DNA of 64,000 nucleotides. Origin: Enterobacter chuandaensis. Its GTDB lineage: Bacteria; Pseudomonadota; Gammaproteobacteria; Enterobacterales; Enterobacteriaceae. Below, piece after piece: positions 59,081-64,000 of this stretch (its first letter is position 1; each line of letters begins with the position of its first letter). The stretch is taken from contig NZ_QZCS01000007.1 in NCBI RefSeq assembly GCF_003594915.1, positions 157,571 to 221,570 on the forward strand, read 5' to 3'. The notes under the pieces are model-generated. The model had not been told where the DNA came from. It saw only the letters and a program-made list of their open reading frames with translations, and searched no databases. The position numbers were made by a program, and so were the translations under genes.

Positions 59081-59623
59081 TTAACGCCCCTTCCCTGTTA
59101 TGATTTTCTGGTAAAGCGAAGGGACATCCTGCAACAAATCTACGCCCCTGTACATTCCCATGCGCCCTGGTCTCTGATAGTAAGACCACTTACTGATCCC
59201 ATAAACCAGCAGTAACCAGTAATCTGCTAAAATAGAGGCTTGCTGTTCAAGAGAGTAATCAGTAAGTTTTTCTTTATCCAGCCTGTATGTATATTCAGCA
59301 GCCCAGCTAAAAGCTCCCCGCATTCTCACCCATTGCCCGTGTTGGTGTTGCCAGACATGCCCCAGTTCATGGATGAAAACATATTTATCTTCGATGAAAA
59401 CCGAGTTTGCGGAAAAGTCTTCTCTGTACATCGACTTTCTGTACCATAACTCTCCGTTTGGAGTCATCGCGTAGTTTTGTTTTTGTAGTCCGAATGGTAA
59501 ATAACTGTCGCAATGAATCCAGACACGGCTATAAACTATCGAATCACAGAACACCTTACGAGCCATAGCAATCTCGCCTAACGTCATCCGGCGTAATGTT
59601 CCTTCCTCTGTCTGTGCACTCAT
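59081..59623 (-). CDS. Metallopeptidase-like protein, T6SS/Rhs-associated family
   Basis: The 180-residue protein has a zincin motif HELGH (residues 85-89), with VWQHQ after it, and no signal peptide or membrane segment. N-terminal features MTLGEIAMARKVFCDSI, LPFGLQ and MTPNGELWY recur in small proteins annotated as vgr-related or Rhs-type secretion proteins. A strong ribosome site (AAGGAGGACAGTTT) precedes the ATG. It is followed by the lipoprotein gene 2 bases later, an effector-immunity arrangement. No vgrG, hcp or rhs gene is nearby. The toxin role is inferred. Confidence 0.65.
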   Translation of the reverse strand: MSAQTEEGTLRRMTLGEIAMARKVFCDSIVYSRVWIHCDSYLPFGLQKQNYAMTPNGELWYRKSMYREDFSANSVFIEDKYVFIHELGHVWQHQHGQWVRMRGAFSWAAEYTYRLDKEKLTDYSLEQQASILADYWLLLVYGISKWSYYQRPGRMGMYRGVDLLQDVPSLYQKIITGKGR

Positions 59624-60142
59624 AAACTGTCCTCCTTGTATGATTTATATCAGGGTATCCAGGGAGCATAAAACGAGCAACTAACAGATTTAGGACAATA
59701 GACGCCATAAAGTCCCGTTGGTGATAGAGCAACAAGCGGAGCGTAGTGACTTCATCAGATTGTCAGAGGGATCACACCTTATCAGGATAACCGTATACCC
59801 TTGCGGGAGCGTGGTTGAAACGCTGAAAGAGCCTACATATCGTTATGTACCATAAACCTGTTTACGTGGCTCATAAGGCCGCACATCGGGCTTTAATGCA
59901 TGTGATCAATCTGTCGGTGACATAATGATGCCTGGATGGGCTTTTTCTTCACGTTTTGCTATCGAGGTGTGAGGATGCAACTGCCGCCAACGCTGAGTTA
60001 TACGGTCATCTCACCATGTAACTTAGCGTGACAGTTACCAAGGGCGGATCACAATAGCAGAACCCTTAGGTTACAAAAAATAGATAACTATTTGAGTTCC
60101 TGATAGAGAAGGCTTTAAAGACTTGTTTACAAGCGGAAATTC
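59624..60142. other. Gene-free stretch between the metallopeptidase gene and the integration site
   Basis: About 520 bases without any convincing gene, RNA or known repeat. The first part (59624-59640) holds the ribosome site of the minus-strand gene. The rest is mid-composition sequence that may be decayed coding DNA, but no reading frame can be traced. Its right end holds one arm (GCGGAAAT, 60133-60140) of a short inverted repeat around the tRNA fragment. Confidence 0.4.
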
Positions 60143-60165
60143 TGGAGCGGGCGAAGGGAATCGAA
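60143..60165 (-). other. attL-like copy of the tRNA-Gly(CCC) 3' end (glyU)
   Basis: On the minus strand these 23 bases are the end of the T arm, the acceptor strand CGCCCGC, T and CCA of a tRNA-Gly(CCC), as in E. coli glyU. The match stops at the T-loop, so this is not a whole tRNA. A tyrosine integrase gene begins 95 bases to the right. The pattern is that of an element integrated in glyU, with this end the attL fragment and the intact tRNA at the other end, beyond the window. An inverted repeat (GCGGAAAT at 60133-60140, ATTTCCGC at 60179-60186) flanks it. Confidence 0.8.
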
Positions 60166-60259
60166 ACTCTGTTTCATAATTTCCGCAACGCGACGATCAT
60201 CGAATCAACATAGTAACTATTATTGATACTTGATTGCGAGATTTTAGAGGATCAGTCTC

Positions 60260-61510
60260 ATGACAATCAAGGGCCAGGAGTATCTTTATCTTTCACCGGA
60301 CGGTGTATGGCAGTTTCAAATCTACATCCCGTCTTATATGCGTCACATGTTCGGCGGGAAGCGCCTGTATCGGAAAAGTACAGGGACAAGAGATATCTAC
60401 AAGGCGCGTCACTTCCGTAACCACATGCTGGTAGAGTGGAACAACCTTAAAGAACAGTTCAAGCCTGATACTGAGGATAAGCGTATTCAGCTTGCGATCA
60501 CTTCCCTGCACTCTCAAATCAGGAAGAACAAGAATAAACCATTGATTGAAGAACGAGCCAGTTCGATTCCTCACCTGTGCTTCTTACGAGATGAATACGC
60601 TACTGCCTACAAGGATCGGAGATCATTCTCCACACTGAGCAAATCGGCGCGAGCCGTTGAGGTGTTTCTCCAGAGTATTGGGAAAGTTGATATCAGCCTG
60701 GATCAGATTGGACGCCGATTAGTTACAGACTTCATAGAAGAGCAGCAGAAACGCGATGTAGCGCCCCAGACAGTGCAAAACTGGCTTACATCGTTAGGTA
60801 GCCTCTACGAGTTCGCCAAACGTCGCTATGACGCTATAGCGCCCCTAAATCCGTTTCATGGTCACAACCTTGAAGCGCGGCGCACAATTGAAAGCTATCA
60901 GCCGTTTGAATGGCATCAGCTATCTACACTACTCAACGAAGCAGACGAAGAGCTACGAGCAGTTATTCTGATCGGTTTGTTCTCTGGTGCAAGGCTGGAC
61001 GAAATAGCCAGCTTGAAGAAAGAAGAGATCGTTATAGTGGAAGGGATACGGACATTCTACATTAGCAAATCCAAGACGAAGGCAGGGATTAGACACATAC
61101 CTATCCATGCTTTTCTGATCGGCATGGTGGATTATTATCTGAGTTTGAACACTGGAGATTACCTGTTACCACAGGCTAACAAGATTGAACGCAAAGACGG
61201 TAAGAAAGGGCCATTCTATTCCCAGGCATTCACCCGCTTACGGCGTCGCGTAGTGCCTATGGCTACAGACCGTCAGTGCTTTCACAGTTTGAGGGGGCAT
61301 TTTATCACGTGTCTCGACCGTGCCGGAGTACCCGAACAACGGATCGGCTACATCACGGGACACTCTTCCCAAGCCGCTGCCACAGAAGCATTCAAAACCT
61401 ACAGCGCGGGGTGTTCCATGAAAGAGCTATCCGACTATGTGGAAATGGTGGCCTATCCAGAGATCACTTTCCCAGAATTAAACAAAGAGGAGCAAGCTCC
61501 CCATGCATAA
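60260..61510 (+). CDS. Tyrosine-type phage integrase
   Basis: The 416-residue recombinase has all family catalytic residues: Arg245 (SGARLDEIA), a lysine in SKSKTKAGIRHIP, His342 and Arg345 (HSLRGHF), His368 (GHSSQ) and the nucleophile Tyr381 (KTYSAG). The N-terminal half has an arm-type and core-binding SAM-like region (about 90-200). It starts 95 bases from a glyU 3' fragment and reads away from it, which fits an integrase acting at that tRNA. The ATG at 60260 follows AGAGGA. No excisionase was seen next to it. Confidence 0.93.
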   Translation: MTIKGQEYLYLSPDGVWQFQIYIPSYMRHMFGGKRLYRKSTGTRDIYKARHFRNHMLVEWNNLKEQFKPDTEDKRIQLAITSLHSQIRKNKNKPLIEERASSIPHLCFLRDEYATAYKDRRSFSTLSKSARAVEVFLQSIGKVDISLDQIGRRLVTDFIEEQQKRDVAPQTVQNWLTSLGSLYEFAKRRYDAIAPLNPFHGHNLEARRTIESYQPFEWHQLSTLLNEADEELRAVILIGLFSGARLDEIASLKKEEIVIVEGIRTFYISKSKTKAGIRHIPIHAFLIGMVDYYLSLNTGDYLLPQANKIERKDGKKGPFYSQAFTRLRRRVVPMATDRQCFHSLRGHFITCLDRAGVPEQRIGYITGHSSQAAATEAFKTYSAGCSMKELSDYVEMVAYPEITFPELNKEEQAPHA

Positions 61511-61790
61511 ATTTATAACTAATGTCAAATTATTTTTTTGATGCGCTGCTATTCACCTTGCTCATACCTGCGAGCTTAGCTCTCACAAAAAAAAACAACC
61601 AACCAATTGATAAATAATAAATAAAAGATAAAAAAGGATGACAGAATTTATTTACTCAAACAACTTTTAAAAAAATCAACCACCAAAAATTAATAGATTA
61701 CAACGATCAAAAAGAAATTATTGATCGTTTTTATTGATAAATAGTATTTTTTAGATGATAATCAGTACATAACTAAAATGGGCAATTAGT
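61511..61790. other. AT-rich gap between integrase and EAL gene
   Basis: The 280 bases are much richer in A and T than the flanks, with long A runs and several TTATTT/AAATAA stretches, and no gene is seen. The promoter of the EAL gene should be within the last 60-80 bases, but no single -35/-10 pair stands out. Such composition is typical of H-NS-bound acquired DNA. Confidence 0.5.
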
Positions 61791-62462
61791 ATGGAACACA
61801 TTTATATTGCAGAACCAATAATGAATGTTGACGAGAGATTAATGGGCGTTGAACTTTTAACTCGTTTCATTTCCAATGATGGCCGTCCTTGTCATCCTGA
61901 CTTTGTTATTTCATCTTGGGATTTAGATAGGAAGCGGCTCTTTCTATACGAACAATGCGGTATCATTTCCAGCAAACAAAAGTGGTTCGAACGAAATAAA
62001 CTTTTTTGCACACTAAACATTGATCAACAAATGGCTTTTCTCGTTCGGCACGATCAAACATTGATAAAAGCATTTGAATCTATGCCATTCGTCAAACTTA
62101 AACTTTCTGAGCATTTCCCTGGTTTGGATAAGGGATTGAAAAGTCCCTTATTAAAATCGCTGAGCCAGGGTGTAAATGGGCTATGGCTCGATGACCTTGG
62201 CGCAGGAAACGCGAATGTAGTTAGTTTGATCGAAGGATACTTTGAGGTTGTAAAGGTAGATCGCTGCTTCTTTAATGAACAGGTGCAGAAACCAACCTTC
62301 AACCCGTTGATTGCATCAATCAAAAAACACTGCGACAAAATTATTATTGAAGGGATTGAGAATAGAGATCATATGGGGTTACTGCGTGAGGTGGGAATTT
62401 GGGGATTACAGGGCTATCTTTTTAAATCTGTCCCTTTTAAAAATGTGGATTCATTGCTTTAG
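61791..62462 (+). CDS. Degenerate EAL-domain protein in a prophage
   Basis: The 223-residue protein is a single EAL domain without partner domains. The signature EAL reads ELL (GVELLTRF), the Asn of TLNID is kept, the ELTE motif reads KLSE, so its first glutamate is a lysine, DDFG reads DDLGAGN, Lys of VKVDR and Glu of IIEGIEN are kept, and QGYLF closes it. Partial loss of the metal site suggests weak or no c-di-GMP hydrolysis, as in the FlhD4C2-binding protein YdiV. It is AT-rich, faces the phage tail genes, and has its own terminator, so it is likely a prophage accessory (moron) gene. Confidence 0.85.
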   Translation: MEHIYIAEPIMNVDERLMGVELLTRFISNDGRPCHPDFVISSWDLDRKRLFLYEQCGIISSKQKWFERNKLFCTLNIDQQMAFLVRHDQTLIKAFESMPFVKLKLSEHFPGLDKGLKSPLLKSLSQGVNGLWLDDLGAGNANVVSLIEGYFEVVKVDRCFFNEQVQKPTFNPLIASIKKHCDKIIIEGIENRDHMGLLREVGIWGLQGYLFKSVPFKNVDSLL

Positions 62463-62475
62463 TGTTGAAACCATC

Positions 62476-62504
62476 AAAAAAGGGGCATAAGCCCCTCATT
62501 TTTT
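62476..62504. terminator. Bidirectional terminator between the EAL gene and phage tail genes
   Basis: The stem AGGGGC/GCCCCT with loop ATAA is flanked by A's on the left and T's on the right, so it can act on both strands. It overlaps the stop of the minus-strand phage gene. Confidence 0.8.
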
Positions 62505-63173
62505 AAACTCCGTCGTAACAGTGTCAGATTCAGTTTTCTTAGGTGCATTGTTCACCACCTTCTGTTTCACCGTACCGCCTACAGATTTATTTCCCTGCGT
62601 TTTATTTGCAATCACATTAACTGTAGCTTTACTGACAAGCCTGATCTGTTCAAATTCAAGATCGAATTGCATCGCGTATTCAGATTTATAATCGTAGGAA
62701 ATACCGGAGAGAATAACATTATCGTACACTTTGTGCTCTGTCACTAATGTGATGGGCTGGCGACTGTCAAACATCTTATCGAGGTATTCGATAGCTTGAC
62801 TGATACGAGTGCCATTCACACCAGCGCTGTATAACAAATCCTTTTCCAGCCTCACCGGAGTTTCGGAAATAATCCCCGATAGCTTGAATGTATTATTCTT
62901 AATCTGAACGTGATCGCTCACCTCTGCCCCGCTCTCAACGGGATAGCTGGTAATATCAGCCTGTCTGCGTATTCCCGTATCCGTCACGGCATCAAACACT
63001 ATCGCCTGATAGTTCTGAATATAGCTATCTGAGGACGAATTATATACAGATGCAAGGATGGTGAATCCGTTTTCACCTTTGATGCGGGTAGCACTGCTAT
63101 TATTACTATTCGAGGTTGAATTGATACGGGAGGCATCGCTGCCCCCGATTGTTAGACTTCCAGGTGTTGCCAT
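62496..63173 (-). CDS. Phage baseplate/tail protein, Dit-like N-terminal family
   Basis: The 225-residue protein starts MATPGSLTIGGSDASRIN with a Ser/Asn/Thr-rich N-terminus. The central segment (ADITSYPVESGAEVSDHVQI ... FKLSGIISETP) resembles the Dit-like distal tail domain of myophage baseplates. The C-terminus is a Lys/Thr-rich tail. It starts next to the stop of the tape-measure gene (2-base spacing, GGGAGG upstream). The Dit-like call rests on recalled pattern only. Confidence 0.6.
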   Translation of the reverse strand: MATPGSLTIGGSDASRINSTSNSNNSSATRIKGENGFTILASVYNSSSDSYIQNYQAIVFDAVTDTGIRRQADITSYPVESGAEVSDHVQIKNNTFKLSGIISETPVRLEKDLLYSAGVNGTRISQAIEYLDKMFDSRQPITLVTEHKVYDNVILSGISYDYKSEYAMQFDLEFEQIRLVSKATVNVIANKTQGNKSVGGTVKQKVVNNAPKKTESDTVTTEFKK

Positions 63174-64000
63174 TTAGCCTCCCGTCCCTTGTCCAGATGA
63201 AACAGCAAGCACCATACGCTGATTGTTATCATTGATACGCTGATCAACGGTAGCATTCAGCATGTTTCCGAATGTCGGATCAGGAGAAATAGTTAGATGG
63301 ATAAGCCCTTCCGGTAGCTGATTCTGCAACACTACAGGCTGCATGATCGGTGCATTGGCTGGCTTAGCTGGCGCTGCTGCACTCTGTTTCAACATTGAAA
63401 CAGGAGAGTAATCTCCGTTGGTGCTCTGCGCGTAGCTGCTCACGTCCTTAGCGTCGCTTGTCCCGTTCCACCATTCACGCATTGTGTCGAATACATTAGG
63501 CTCATGACCGTCTGCTTTAGGCTGGCTGGCTCCGTAAGTGTTAGCCACAGGGTTACTTCCTGGCTGTGCAGGTGCTGACGTAGTGCCGTAATGCTGGCTC
63601 ACCGCTTCTTTAGAGGTGTTGTCACCGTTCAGAAGGTTTAGCTTGCCTGTGATCCAGTTAGTGAGTTTCAGCAATCCTACGGCAGCATCCCCCGCCGCCC
63701 GCCCGATCCCCTTGAAAAAGGGTAAAGCGTCTTGCATCGCTTCCTTAAACTCTTTAACCGTCGCAGGGTCGAGAGACTCCATGAAACCTTCGAAGAAGGC
63801 CAACTTCTGGCTATCGTTGAGAATGTCCATTTCCTGATTAAACTTACGGTATGCAACAAGCTGATCTTGCTGTTCCTGGTTCAACCACTGCCCGTTACGC
63901 TTGAGTACGTCCACCTGATCAGTGAGTGCCTTACCTTGATTAGAAAATGCCTTGTGATACAAGCCTAAATCGTCTGCAAGGTCTTCCAGGTTATGAAGGA
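63174..64000 (-). CDS. Phage tail tape-measure protein, C-terminal part (cut by window end)
   Basis: The frame is open from the right edge of the window and gives at least 275 residues. Alanine- and Gln-rich helical stretches (ALPFFKGIGRAAGDAAVGLL), a Pro/Ala-rich linker and a Gly-ended C-terminus (SGQGTGG) are seen. The position directly upstream of a baseplate gene, and the FFKGIGRAAGDAA-type hydrophobic segment, fit the end of a tape-measure protein. A TTG at 63960-63962 could look like a start, but the frame continues through it, so the real start is outside. The identification is moderate. Confidence 0.6.
   Translation of the reverse strand, partial: LHNLEDLADDLGLYHKAFSNQGKALTDQVDVLKRNGQWLNQEQQDQLVAYRKFNQEMDILNDSQKLAFFEGFMESLDPATVKEFKEAMQDALPFFKGIGRAAGDAAVGLLKLTNWITGKLNLLNGDNTSKEAVSQHYGTTSAPAQPGSNPVANTYGASQPKADGHEPNVFDTMREWWNGTSDAKDVSSYAQSTNGDYSPVSMLKQSAAAPAKPANAPIMQPVVLQNQLPEGLIHLTISPDPTFGNMLNATVDQRINDNNQRMVLAVSSGQGTGG

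Noticed and set aside
58722..59623. A classical toxin-antitoxin module.
   Set aside because: The lipoprotein signal on the second product and the zincin motif on the first do not fit the cytoplasmic type II pattern; an effector-immunity pair fits better.

Overview
The window is a 64-kb stretch of enterobacterial chromosome. Most of it keeps the gene order of the E. coli 64-min region (xni to yqeG). Proteins are close to E. coli length and sequence but diverged, and several genes absent from E. coli K-12 here (a PACE-type efflux protein with a LysR regulator, a kdgF-type cupin, a FepE-like chain-length regulator, a CitA/DpiB-type two-component system with an ABC transporter) suggest the Enterobacter cloacae complex or a close relative such as Lelliottia. 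The genus is an inference from recalled gene content, not a computed placement.

Layout. 1-6.2 kb: end of xni, rlmM, ygdD, gcvA, the GcvB small RNA, ygdI, the csdA-csdE sulfur-transfer pair and tcdA. 6.2-10.6 kb: mltA, two identical initiator tRNAs, amiC and argA behind ARG boxes. 10.7-24.2 kb: a minus-strand block of recC-ptrA-recB-recD, preceded by four pseudopilin-like genes (ppdA-ppdB-ygdB-ppdC). 24.3-29.0 kb: lgt-thyA and rppH-ptsP. 29.0-29.7 kb: a gene-free stretch with several DnaA boxes at the position of E. coli DARS2. 29.7-42 kb: mutH, ygdR, tas, lplT-aas, the OmrA/OmrB small RNAs, galR, an acetyltransferase and an AscG-like LacI regulator not found here in K-12, then lysA/lysR and ygeA. 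41.7-47.2 kb: a sugar-acid segment, with a kdgF-type cupin gene and the kduI-kduD operon each preceded by KdgR-like palindromes, plus araE and a fepE-like gene. 47.2-51.9 kb: yqeF, a LysR/PACE divergent pair, yqeG, yjdJ and yjdI.

52-64 kb is accessory DNA. A CitA/DpiB-type sensor kinase and regulator are followed by a three-gene ABC importer of the 'ferric' family whose binding protein lacks the expected adjacent tyrosines. Next is a metallopeptidase/lipoprotein pair resembling a T6SS- or Rhs-associated effector and immunity pair, with no secretion genes around it. At 60143-60165 lies a 23-bp copy of the 3' end of a tRNA-Gly(CCC) gene (glyU), followed by a tyrosine integrase, an AT-rich gap, a degenerate EAL protein and phage tail genes running in from the right edge. 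This reads as the left end of a prophage inserted in glyU; the intact tRNA should lie to the right of the window.

Most of the window is ordinary core genome. The parts most worth a second look are the two-component/ABC locus, the orphan effector-like pair, the glyU junction with the EAL gene, and the KdgR-linked cupin gene.
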